Of a stretch of 29,010 nt of DNA, positions 5,865 to 14,656 are shown in pieces (positions within the stretch are counted from its first letter, which is position 1; every line of letters begins with the position of its first letter). The notes under the pieces are model-generated. The model did no database searches and was not told the origin of the DNA. It saw nothing but the letters and a program-made list of their open reading frames with translations. The translations under genes were made by a program, and so were the position numbers. The stretch spans positions 1 through 29,010 of the forward strand of contig CACXNN010000014.1 of the NCBI GenBank assembly GCA_902768995.1, in the 5' to 3' direction. The stretch comes from an uncultured Eubacteriales bacterium (GTDB lineage Bacteria > Bacillota > Clostridia > Christensenellales > CAG-138).

Positions 5865-6824
5865 TTAGCTGATCTTGATATAGTTCTTGTGGATGTAGGC
5901 GTAACCGCCCTTGTACTCCACCTTCCACCAGTTTCCGGAGAGGCCCTTCACGGTGAATGTGTCGCCGTTGGCGCCGTAGCCCAGGCGCTTGCCGGACTTG
6001 CTGGCCTTGGCACGGATGCAGACCTTGTTGTTCCGGGAGTTGATGATGGTGGCCGTCTTGCCCGCGTATTCTTCACCGCCACCGCCGCCGGAGGGCTTCG
6101 TGTTGGACACAAAGTCGCTGTATACCCAGGCTTCGCCGCCGGCATACTTGATCCGGGTCCACTTGCTGGTGACGCCGGTGATGGTGATCTCGTCCCCCCG
6201 GGTCAGGGTGCCCAGGATGGCGCTGTTCTTGGTGCCGGCCTTCTCCCGCACGTTGACGTTCTTCACCTTCTTGGTGTCGTAGTCGATGTACGCCTTCTTG
6301 TCGGCTATGGGCGTGATGGAGCTGCTGGGGACGCTCCCCTTGATGGTCAGATAGGTGGTCTTGATGTAGGCTGTGTCACCACTATAGACGACCTTGGTGT
6401 ACTTGCCGCTCTTGCCCTTGACCTCGAAGGTGTCGCCCAGCTTGGCTATACCCAGTTTATGGCTGCCGGCCTTCTTATAGATGGTCACGCCGCCGTCGGG
6501 GGCGTAGGTCAACATGGCATAGCCAGACTTGAGGATGGTGTCCTTCTTGCCCTGCTTCACATAGTTCTTGTTGACGAAGCCGGTCTTGGACTTGTACTCG
6601 ATCTTGTACCAGTCGCCATCAATAGCCAGGAGCTTGCAGACGCTGCCCCGCTTTACGTCCGCCAGCTTGTTGCCGCTTTTGGAGGCGGAGTCACGGAGGT
6701 AGGCAGAGTTCTTGCAGTTGAGGATGATGACCACGCTGTCCTCGGTGATCGGGTCGGCCATGGTCACAGGCGCGAAGGCCAGCAACGTCAGGGCCACCAG
6801 CAGGAGGCTGATCCATTTCTTCAT
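5865..6824 (-). CDS. Secreted protein with four bacterial SH3 (SH3b) domains
   Basis: A 319-residue exported protein. A Sec signal peptide (MKKWISLLLVALTLLAFAPV) ends at a probable TMA-DP cleavage site. The mature part holds four SH3b repeats: about residues 28-92 (NSAYLRDSASKSGNKLADV), 94-160, 174-240 (VNVREKAGTKNSAILGTL) and 254-318 (VCIRAKASKSGKRLGYG). Each ends in a W-x-K/R-I/V-E/K-Y motif or close variant. A Gly-rich linker precedes the fourth. SH3b domains bind peptidoglycan cross-bridges or other wall polymers. No catalytic (amidase, NlpC/P60) domain is present, so this is a binding or scaffolding wall protein by inference. The start has AGAAGGGAG upstream. It is monocistronic, with its own terminator. 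Confidence 0.88.
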   Translation of the reverse strand: MKKWISLLLVALTLLAFAPVTMADPITEDSVVIILNCKNSAYLRDSASKSGNKLADVKRGSVCKLLAIDGDWYKIEYKSKTGFVNKNYVKQGKKDTILKSGYAMLTYAPDGGVTIYKKAGSHKLGIAKLGDTFEVKGKSGKYTKVVYSGDTAYIKTTYLTIKGSVPSSSITPIADKKAYIDYDTKKVKNVNVREKAGTKNSAILGTLTRGDEITITGVTSKWTRIKYAGGEAWVYSDFVSNTKPSGGGGGEEYAGKTATIINSRNNKVCIRAKASKSGKRLGYGANGDTFTVKGLSGNWWKVEYKGGYAYIHKNYIKIS

Positions 6825-6893
6825 AGTATATATCTCCCTTCTTGAACGGCGCGCCGGTTAGGGGCACACCTTCCTTTTTTACCTACCCATAAT

Positions 6894-6923
6894 ACCATAC
6901 TATCTTCGATTTGTATGCAACAA
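6894..6923 (-). promoter_or_regulatory. Possible promoter of the SH3b gene
   Basis: On the - strand, TTGTTG (6923-6918), an 18-base spacer and TATGGT (6899-6894); an alternative -10, TATTAT, lies just downstream. It sits in the AT-rich tract 6880-6965, the most AT-rich DNA in this part of the window. The exact boxes are uncertain. Confidence 0.4.
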
Positions 6924-7039
6924 AGTTGTAAATTATGAACAAATTTTTAAAATATATTATTTTTGGGCCCTTCGAAGCGGGTTTTTGGGGGGAAAGGCAT
7001 AGCAGAGGGGTTGAGAAATGGATTTTTCGGTTGTGGATG

Positions 7040-7359
7040 TACCCGGTAGGGGAGTCTCACACTCGCAGCGGCTCGCTCAGCGGACAGCTCTGAGGCGCCA
7101 CTGGAGCCTCATTCACTACTGTCCGCGGTCCTGCGGACCCAGCTGCGGCCTCGGTCAGGGCACGGCTCTCGGGCTCCACTGGAGCCCGATTCACTACCGT
7201 GCCCGGTTCGACTCCCCTACCGGGTACCAACAAAAAAGCCACCCGTATGGGTGGCGAACCGGTAGGGGAGTCTCCTCTCGGCTGCGGCCTCGGTCAGGGC
7301 ACGGCTCTCGGGCTCCACTGGAGCCCGATTCACTACCGTGCCCGGTTCGACTCCCCTAC
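7040..7359. repeat. Cluster of three covarying hairpins bounded by tRNA-Glu 3'-end copies
   Basis: Three copies of a 47-48-base hairpin (7080-7126, 7158-7204, 7297-7343). Each has an outer 8-bp stem, an asymmetric internal loop with CTCT on one side and ATTCACTA (or TTCACTA) on the other, and an inner stem closed by an ACT loop. The outer stem is GCGGACAG/CTGTCCGC in copy 1 but GGGCACGG/CCGTGCCC in copies 2 and 3. A 79-base block is identical at 7142-7220 and 7281-7359. The blocks are bounded by sequence matching the 3' end of the adjacent tRNA-Glu: TACCCGGTAGGGGAGTC (7040-7056) and its inverted partner (7210-7226), and a shorter pair at 7261-7272/7349-7359. An extra hairpin, GCCACCC-GTAT-GGGTGGC, lies near 7238-7255. 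The rest of 6925-7388 shows no gene. Confidence 0.8.
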
Positions 7360-7389
7360 AAAATAATAACCCCGCCATATGGCGGGGTT
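7360..7389 (-). terminator. Terminator of tRNA-Glu
   Basis: AACCCCGCC (7368-7376), loop ATAT and GGCGGGGTT (7381-7389) form a perfect 9-bp stem. On the - strand it is followed by the T-rich ATTATTTTG. Its first arm shares one base with the encoded CCA of the tRNA. Confidence 0.75.
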
Positions 7390-7464
7390 GGTACCCGGTA
7401 GGGGAGTCGAACCCCTGTTACCGCCGTGAGAGGGCGGTGTCCTAGGCCACTAGACGAACCGAGC
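7389..7464 (-). tRNA. tRNA-Glu (anticodon CTC)
   Basis: 76 bases including an encoded CCA (7391-7389). The acceptor stem GCTCGGT/ACCGGGT pairs with two G-U wobbles. The D arm is GTC-TAGTGGCCTAG-GAC. The anticodon stem CCGCC/GGCGG encloses CTCTCAC with anticodon CTC at 7430-7428. The T arm is AGGGG-TTCGACT-CCCCT. CTC reads GAG, the main Glu codon of this GC-rich genome. It has its own promoter and terminator. Confidence 0.95.
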
Positions 7465-7479
7465 GCGATTGCAGGTAAT

Positions 7480-7508
7480 ATAATACAGAAAAAAGGTGGG
7501 GCTGTCAA
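7480..7508 (-). promoter_or_regulatory. Sigma-A promoter of tRNA-Glu
   Basis: On the - strand, TTGACA (7508-7503), a 17-base spacer and TATTAT (7485-7480), about 15 bases before the tRNA 5' end. The -35 box contains the TGA stop codon of the preceding glycosyltransferase-like gene. Confidence 0.85.
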
Positions 7509-9019
7509 TAGTTTTTTTGCGGCTCGGGAGAAAAATACGGCGGCCAGGCGTCGGGGGCGTGGAGGCCCAGGGGCGGTCGGGGCGGCAGCGCCGGGCGGGG
7601 CAGGGGCGAAGCCATGGACAGGTTGGGGTTGTAGAAGGGGTCCCCCGTTTTCAGCAGGGGGTAGAAGGCGTCCCGGCAGCGGCGGAGGGTGGTACCGTCG
7701 GGGCGGCAGGTGGGCGGGGCGGGGAGCCGAAAGCGGACGCCCGGCGCGCACAGGGTATGCAGCCCCCGGCGGCCCAGGCGCAGGCATAGCTCCTCGGCAT
7801 AGCCCAGCTGGCCCAAGCTGGGGTCGAAGCCGCCCACGGCGCGGAACCGGTCCCGGCGGACCATCAGCGCCCATGGGCCCAGGCAGGACACGTCCCGGGG
7901 GCACAGGAGCCGGGGACAGGCCTCCCGCAGCTCCCTTTCGGTCAGCCCGAAGCCGGGGGACCCCAGGCCTCCCAGCAGGCCCACCACCGTGCCGGCGCTG
8001 AGGATGCGGCCCTGGCCGTCCAGCACCAGGGGCCCCACCGCGCCCACGTCCGGCCGGTCCGCCCACTCCGTGAGCCGCTGGCCGAAGTCGGGGGAGAGGG
8101 GGGCGCAGCCGCCCCGAAGAAACAGCAAAAACCGGCCCCGGGCCCTCTGGGCCGCTCCGTTCCACAGGGTACAGGGGCTGGCCCCCGGCAGCTCTGCAAC
8201 AGGGACGCCGCTGCCTTTCAGGGCCCGGAGGAAGGGGCCGAGAGGCCTGCCCGCCGCCGCGATGAGCTCGTATCGGGGGAGCTGCATCCGCTGCTCCACG
8301 GCCAGGAGGGAATTTCGCAGGGCGTCGGGCCCGTTCTCGTCGGAGACGATCACGGAGACGAGGGGCTCTCCCCGCACGCCGAACCGGGGCAGGAAAGTCC
8401 CGGCGGCGGGGCCGGGCAGTACCAGGGCGCTCGTCCCCAAAGCGGCTTTCAAGGGCCCGGGGTGGGTGCAGACCGGCGCCGGGGGCAGGCTGAACAGCAT
8501 GAAGGGCAGGTGGACGATCCGCTCCGCCAGGGCCGCGGCCCGCAGCCAGAAGCCGTACCGGCGGGCGGCCGTGGGGCCGGGCCAGTCCCCCGCGGCCAGC
8601 AGCAGGGCTCGGGAGACGCAGACGCCCCGGCCCAGGTAGTCATAGGCGAGCAGCGTGTGAGGGCTGTAATCCGGCTTGAACCTTGGCCGGCACCGGCGGC
8701 CGTGGATCAAAATGTCCTCGTCCGAATAGAGGAGCTCTCGCCCGCCCCCCGCGGCCAGGGCCAGGCGGTAGAGGGCATCGGGCCGGAGCCGGGCCCCGCC
8801 GGGGAGGAAGAGGTAGTAGTCCGCCTCCGGCCGGCGGCTCAGGTCGGAGAGAACGAACCTGGTATAGGTCTGCCGCTTTAGGGAATCCCGGAGCCCCCGG
8901 CCCGCCTCCGTCACGATGATAGCGAACCGAGGCGCGGCCAAAAACACCGCCCGCCGCTGGGCGGCGGCGGCCTCCGGCGTCAGAACGGATAGGGCGACGA
9001 AGCGGTCATAGTCCTGCAT
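7505..9019 (-). CDS. Tandem GT2-like glycosyltransferase protein lacking catalytic DxD motifs
   Basis: A 504-residue protein with two GT-A modules of the GT2 rhamnosyltransferase-like type. In module 1 the family signature ELLYSDEDIL plus PRFKPDYSP is preserved at about 94-117. Module 2 starts at about 218 (EPLVSVIVSDENG) and contains NGAAQRARGRFLLFL, DVGAVGPLVLDGQGRILSAGTVVGL and GGFDPSLGQLGYAEELCLRLGRRG. The metal/nucleotide-sugar aspartates are gone in both. Module 1 reads FLPGGARLRPDAL where relatives have a LDHDD-type motif. Module 2 reads FLRGGCAPLS where relatives have FLNDD. The N-terminal IPTYN strand is also degenerate. It may be a non-catalytic or decaying glycosyltransferase. GC is very high even for this genome. 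No ribosome binding site is evident before ATG 9019, and no cell-surface polysaccharide genes lie nearby. Confidence 0.75.
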   Translation of the reverse strand: MQDYDRFVALSVLTPEAAAAQRRAVFLAAPRFAIIVTEAGRGLRDSLKRQTYTRFVLSDLSRRPEADYYLFLPGGARLRPDALYRLALAAGGGRELLYSDEDILIHGRRCRPRFKPDYSPHTLLAYDYLGRGVCVSRALLLAAGDWPGPTAARRYGFWLRAAALAERIVHLPFMLFSLPPAPVCTHPGPLKAALGTSALVLPGPAAGTFLPRFGVRGEPLVSVIVSDENGPDALRNSLLAVEQRMQLPRYELIAAAGRPLGPFLRALKGSGVPVAELPGASPCTLWNGAAQRARGRFLLFLRGGCAPLSPDFGQRLTEWADRPDVGAVGPLVLDGQGRILSAGTVVGLLGGLGSPGFGLTERELREACPRLLCPRDVSCLGPWALMVRRDRFRAVGGFDPSLGQLGYAEELCLRLGRRGLHTLCAPGVRFRLPAPPTCRPDGTTLRRCRDAFYPLLKTGDPFYNPNLSMASPLPRPALPPRPPLGLHAPDAWPPYFSPEPQKNY

Positions 9020-9045
9020 GGATTCAGGATAGACCGACCGGGCCG

Positions 9046-9075
9046 AAAAAAAGCACCCCTCCCCAGGGAAGGGTG
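9046..9075 (-). terminator. Terminator of the pyrG-guaA cluster
   Basis: CACCCCTCC (9054-9062) pairs with GGAAGGGTG (9067-9075) with one G-U. On the - strand a run of seven T follows. It lies 20 bases after the guaA stop. Confidence 0.88.
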
Positions 9076-9095
9076 TAAAATCGTCCGCTTTCGGC

Positions 9096-10643
9096 TTATT
9101 CGAGCTCGATGGTGGCGGGGGGCTTGCTGGTGAGGTCGTAGAGGACTCGGTTCACGCCGGGGACCGTGTTCACGATGCGGGTCATGCAGGCGTCCAAAAG
9201 GTCGTAGGGCAGCCGGGCGGCCGTGGCGGTCATGTAATCACTGGTCAGCACGGCTCGCAGGGCCATGGCGTAGTCGTAGGTCCTATGGTCGCCCATGACG
9301 CCCACGGAGCGCATATTGGTGAGGGCGGCGAAGAACTGGCCGGAGCCGGTGTCGATACCGAAGCGCTGCAGCTCCTCCTGGAAGATGGCGTCCGCCTCCT
9401 GGACCATGCGGACCTTCTCGGGGGTCACCTCTCCGGCGATCCGTACCCCCAGGCCCGGGCCGGGGAAGGGCTGCCGATAGACCAGGGCCCGGGGCAGGCC
9501 CAGCTCCAGGCCCAGCTCACGGACCTCGTCCTTGAAGAGGGTCCTGAGGGGCTCCACGATCCCTTCGAACCGGATGCCCTTAGGGAGGCCCCCCACGTTG
9601 TGATGGGACTTGATGACGGCCCCGTCGCTGCCCGCGCCGGACTCCACCACGTCGGGGTAGATGGTGCCCTGGGCGAAGAGGTCCATCTCTCCCAATTGGT
9701 TGGCCGTCTCCTCGAAGGTGTGGATGAACTGCTCACCGATGATCTTCCGCTTCTGCTCGGGGTCCACGACCCCCTGCAGGGCGGCGAAGAACCGGTCCCG
9801 AGCGTCCACGCCCACGAAGTTGAGATCGAAATCGCCCTCAGGGCCGAAGATGGCCTTCACCTGCTGGCCCTCGTTCTTGCGCAGCAGGCCGTGGTCCACG
9901 AACACGCAGGTGAGCTGCTGACCGATGGCCCGGGACAGGAGGGCCGCCGTCACGGAGGAATCCACGCCCCCGGACAAGGCCAGCAGGACCCGTTTGGTGC
10001 CGATCCGCTGCCGCAAGGCCTGTACCTGCTCCTCCACGAAGGAGGACATCTGCCAGGTCCCCTGACAGCCGCAGACCTGCCGGACGAACCGGCGGAGCAT
10101 GGCGGCGCCCTGGGGGGTATGGACCACCTCGGGATGGAACTGGACCGCGTACAGGTCCCTGCTTCGATTCTCCATGGCGGCGATGGGGCAGTCCGGCGTG
10201 TGGGCCGTCACGGTGAACCCGGAGGGGGCCGCCGTGATCCGGTCCGTATGGCTCATCCAGCAGGTGGTCTCCTTCGGCACGTCCGTCAACAAAGGAGAGT
10301 CGCCCCGGTCGATGTATAGGACCGTCCCGCCGTATTCGGAGGTCATGGCCGGGGCCACCTGCCCGCCCAGGACGTGGGCCATGAGCTGGGCCCCGTAGCA
10401 GATGCCCAGCACCGGCACGCCCAGGGAGAAGAGCTCCGCCGAGCAGGTGGGGGAGGCGGGGTCGTAGACGCTGTTGGGGCCGCCGGTCAGGATGATGCCC
10501 TTGGGGGCTCGGGCCCGCAGCTCCGCGATGGGCGTGGTGTGGGGCAGGATCTCCGAGTACACCTGGCACTCCCGCACGCGGCGGGCGATGAGCTGCTTGT
10601 ACTGGCCGCCGAAATCCAGGATGAGGATGGTCTCCTGTTCCAT
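9096..10643 (-). CDS. guaA: GMP synthase (glutamine-hydrolysing)
   Basis: A 515-residue, full-length bifunctional GuaA that converts XMP to GMP with ATP and glutamine in the cytoplasm. The class I glutamine amidotransferase domain (about 1-190) has the nucleophile C82 in GICYGAQ and the QFHPEV histidine-glutamate. The ATP-pyrophosphatase domain has the P-loop LALSGGVDSSV near 223-233. The C-terminal dimerisation domain includes QPFPGPGLGVRI and ends in the conserved KPPATIELE. AAGGAAGG stands upstream of the ATG. It starts 18 bases after the glmS stop and is the last gene of a - strand cluster, ending at a strong terminator. No guanine/xanthine riboswitch is visible because the gene is internal to the unit. 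Confidence 0.97.
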   Translation of the reverse strand: MEQETILILDFGGQYKQLIARRVRECQVYSEILPHTTPIAELRARAPKGIILTGGPNSVYDPASPTCSAELFSLGVPVLGICYGAQLMAHVLGGQVAPAMTSEYGGTVLYIDRGDSPLLTDVPKETTCWMSHTDRITAAPSGFTVTAHTPDCPIAAMENRSRDLYAVQFHPEVVHTPQGAAMLRRFVRQVCGCQGTWQMSSFVEEQVQALRQRIGTKRVLLALSGGVDSSVTAALLSRAIGQQLTCVFVDHGLLRKNEGQQVKAIFGPEGDFDLNFVGVDARDRFFAALQGVVDPEQKRKIIGEQFIHTFEETANQLGEMDLFAQGTIYPDVVESGAGSDGAVIKSHHNVGGLPKGIRFEGIVEPLRTLFKDEVRELGLELGLPRALVYRQPFPGPGLGVRIAGEVTPEKVRMVQEADAIFQEELQRFGIDTGSGQFFAALTNMRSVGVMGDHRTYDYAMALRAVLTSDYMTATAARLPYDLLDACMTRIVNTVPGVNRVLYDLTSKPPATIELE

Positions 10644-10661
10644 AGTCCCTTCCTTTCTATA

Positions 10662-12518
<1,857 letters not shown>

Positions 12519-12545
12519 ATGGTTTACTTCCTTTGTTTTTTCTGT

Positions 12546-12581
12546 GCGCTTTTTTCTTTTCAGGAGAAAAGAAAAAAGTGC
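12546..12581. repeat. Polypyrimidine/polypurine hairpin in the glmS leader
   Basis: GCGCTTTTTTCTTTTC (12546-12561) pairs along its length with GAAAAGAAAAAAGTGC (12566-12581) around AGGA, and is followed by a further AAAAAAGAAAA stretch. It resembles the first hairpin of the repeats at 23765 and 24536. On the - strand it would form a strong stem in the glmS leader RNA. Confidence 0.75.
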
Positions 12582-12649
12582 TAAAAAAGAAAAGCCGGGA
12601 ATGGATTATGTGTTCAGCGGTGCGAACTGTTCTTCCGCGGAACAAAGAT

Positions 12650-12677
12650 ACTATATCCCGTTTTTCAAAATCGTCAA
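12650..12677 (-). promoter_or_regulatory. Promoter for glmS-guaA inside the 3' end of dapL
   Basis: On the - strand, TTGACG (12677-12672), a 16-base spacer and TATAGT (12655-12650). The -10 box contains the TAG stop of dapL. A perfect 10-base palindrome, TTCCGCGGAA (12633-12642), lies at the expected transcription start and could be an operator. This would allow glmS-guaA to be transcribed separately from the upstream genes. Confidence 0.65.
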
Positions 12678-13841
12678 GAGCCTTTGGGCCGCTTCCGCCG
12701 TGTTCTCCCGGCTGCCGAAGCAGGAGAGCCGCACATGGCCTCCGCCGCCTGCACCGAAGCCCTCCCCGGGGGTCACCACGATCTGGGCCTCCCGGAGCAG
12801 ATATTCGAAGAACGCCCAGCCGGTCATGCCCTGGGGGCAGGGGAGCCACAGGTAGGGGGCGTTGCGGCCGCCGGTGAACCAGATCCCCGCCTCCTTCAGG
12901 GCGTCGGAGAGGATGCGCCCGTTCTCCTGATAGACGGCGATGGCCTCCCGGTTGTATCGGAGGCCCGCCGGGGACAGGGCCGCTTCCCCCGCCCGCTGGA
13001 TCACGTAGCTGACGCCGTTGGTCCGGGTGGTCCGATCCTGGGTCCACATATCGTGAAGGGAACAGCCCTCCCGCACCAACGCCTTCGGCACCACGGTGTA
13101 ACCAAGCCGCATGCCGGTGAACCCGGCCGTCTTGGACAGGGAGCAGATCTCGATGGCGCAGGTCTCAGCGCCGGGGAGCTCGTATATGCTGTGGGGCACC
13201 TCCCCGTCCTGGACGAAGGCCTCGTAGGCGGCGTCGAAGACGATCACCGCCTGGCGCTCGTTGGCCCAGTCCACCCACCGCTGAAGCTGGGATTTGGTGT
13301 AGGCTGTGCCCGTAGGGTTGTTGGGGGAGCAAAGGTAGACGAGATCGGCATCCAAATCCTCCCCGGGCAGGGGCAAGAAGCCGTTCTCCCGGGTGCCCAG
13401 AAGGGGTAGGACCTCCCGTCCCGCCATGCGGCTGGTGTCCGCGTAGGCGGGGTAGGCGGGCTCCGCCACCAGCACCCGAGCCCGGTCGGAAAACAGGTTC
13501 CCGATGGCGCCCAGATCGTCCGCGGCGCCGCTGGAGACGAAGACCTCCTCGGGGGACAGGGCCACGCCTCGCCGCCCGTAGTAGGAAACCACCGCCGCCT
13601 TCATGAAGTCTGTGCCGGTCTCCGGCAGATACCCGTGGAAGGTCTCCGCCCGGCTCTGCTCGCCGACGGCCCGGCGCAGGGCCTCGATGACGACGGGCGA
13701 CAGGGGGCCTGTCACGTCCCCCACCCCCAGCCGCAGCAGCTTTTCGTGGGGATGATCGGCCCGATAGGCGGCCACCCGCGCCCCGATCTCCGTGAAGAAG
13801 AAGGCGGGGGGCAGCTGCCCGTAGGCGGCGTTGAGCTTCAT
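12651..13841 (-). CDS. dapL: LL-diaminopimelate aminotransferase
   Basis: A 396-residue fold-type I PLP enzyme that makes LL-diaminopimelate directly from tetrahydrodipicolinate and glutamate. DapL-specific blocks are LRLGVGDVTGPL, AETFHGYLPETG and SSGAADDLGAIGNLF. General aminotransferase blocks are YLCSPNNPTGTAYT, VFDAAYEAF and the PLP-lysine motif SLSKTAGFTGMRLGYTVVPK. The length is typical of DapL. The start ATG 13841 overlaps the dapF stop (ATGA), showing coupling to the next enzyme of the pathway. An open frame extends about 100 codons upstream, but only as a shadow of dapF. Confidence 0.93.
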   Translation of the reverse strand: MKLNAAYGQLPPAFFFTEIGARVAAYRADHPHEKLLRLGVGDVTGPLSPVVIEALRRAVGEQSRAETFHGYLPETGTDFMKAAVVSYYGRRGVALSPEEVFVSSGAADDLGAIGNLFSDRARVLVAEPAYPAYADTSRMAGREVLPLLGTRENGFLPLPGEDLDADLVYLCSPNNPTGTAYTKSQLQRWVDWANERQAVIVFDAAYEAFVQDGEVPHSIYELPGAETCAIEICSLSKTAGFTGMRLGYTVVPKALVREGCSLHDMWTQDRTTRTNGVSYVIQRAGEAALSPAGLRYNREAIAVYQENGRILSDALKEAGIWFTGGRNAPYLWLPCPQGMTGWAFFEYLLREAQIVVTPGEGFGAGGGGHVRLSCFGSRENTAEAAQRLLTILKNGI

Positions 13842-14626
13842 AGGTCCACCTCCCCCTCGAATACGGTGACGGCGGGCCCGGCCATGGACAGATCGCCCTC
13901 GGCGCTCACGGTGACGCGCAGGCTCCCGCCGTCCAAAACTACCTCGATGGGCCGCCCCGCAGGGCAAAGCCCCGCCTGCACCGCGGCGAAGGCGGAGGCG
14001 CAGGCTCCGGTGCCGCAGGCCAATGTGACGCCGCAGCCCCGCTCCCAGACCCGCATCCGGAGCTGCTCGGGGGCCAGGACCTGGACGAACTCCACGTTGA
14101 CGCCCCCGGGGAATCGGGGATCGCTCTCGATCCGGGGCCCCCACAGGGACAGGGGCAGGTCCTCCACGGTATCGGAGAAGATCACCAGATGGGGATTCCC
14201 CACCGAGATCAGCATCCCCGGGCCCAAGCCGTCGGGCAGGGGCGCCTCCGCCTGCTCCAGGACGGCCCGGCCCATGTCCACGGACACGCGCTCGACCTGC
14301 TGGTCCTCCACCGTCAGGGTCAGGGCCTTGACCCCGGACAGGGTCTCGACCATCATCCGATCCTTAGGGACCAGGCCCTTTTCATACAGATACTTGCCCA
14401 CGCAGCGGATGCCGTTGCCGCACATCTTCGCTTCGCTGCCGTCGGCGTTGAAGATACGCATGGAACCGTCGGCGACCCGGGAGGGAGAGACGAAGATCAC
14501 GCCGTCCGCGCCTATGCCGAAATGGCGGTCGCACAGCCGCCGGCACAGGGGCGAAACATCCCCGGGGACCTGGCTGCGAACAAGCATGAAATCGTTGCCC
14601 AGGCCCTGCATCTTGGTGAACCGCAA
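13838..14626 (-). CDS. dapF: Diaminopimelate epimerase
   Basis: A 262-residue, PLP-independent two-cysteine epimerase converting LL- to meso-diaminopimelate for lysine and peptidoglycan. Catalytic C69 is in FNADGSEAKMCGNGIRC and catalytic C204 in LACGTGACA. The start is MRFTKMQGLGNDF. One oddity is that the usual ERG-x-GET ahead of the second cysteine reads ERGCGVT, with Val at residue 200 in place of Glu. The ER pair is kept. It sits 30 bases after glnA and overlaps dapL by four bases. Confidence 0.95.
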   Translation of the reverse strand: MRFTKMQGLGNDFMLVRSQVPGDVSPLCRRLCDRHFGIGADGVIFVSPSRVADGSMRIFNADGSEAKMCGNGIRCVGKYLYEKGLVPKDRMMVETLSGVKALTLTVEDQQVERVSVDMGRAVLEQAEAPLPDGLGPGMLISVGNPHLVIFSDTVEDLPLSLWGPRIESDPRFPGGVNVEFVQVLAPEQLRMRVWERGCGVTLACGTGACASAFAAVQAGLCPAGRPIEVVLDGGSLRVTVSAEGDLSMAGPAVTVFEGEVDL

Positions 14627-14656
14627 TTCTCCGCCCTCCCGTTCGCCCGTTCCTCG

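Noticed and set aside
5496..5928. Short open frames on the - strand containing the peptide PEAVLCTARGRK
   Set aside because: The same peptide appears at 4330-4379 on the + strand because both lie in the structured repeat; they are translations of the repeat, not genes.
7040..7359. Possible CRISPR array
   Set aside because: Repeats are internally palindromic, unequal and contiguous, without regular unique spacers, and no cas genes are present.
7018..7401. 127-codon open frame across the hairpin cluster
   Set aside because: It is made of the hairpins and tRNA-end copies, and has no ribosome binding site.
12519..12650. glmS ribozyme
   Set aside because: I looked for the conserved AGCGCC core and pseudoknot segments ahead of glmS and saw none.
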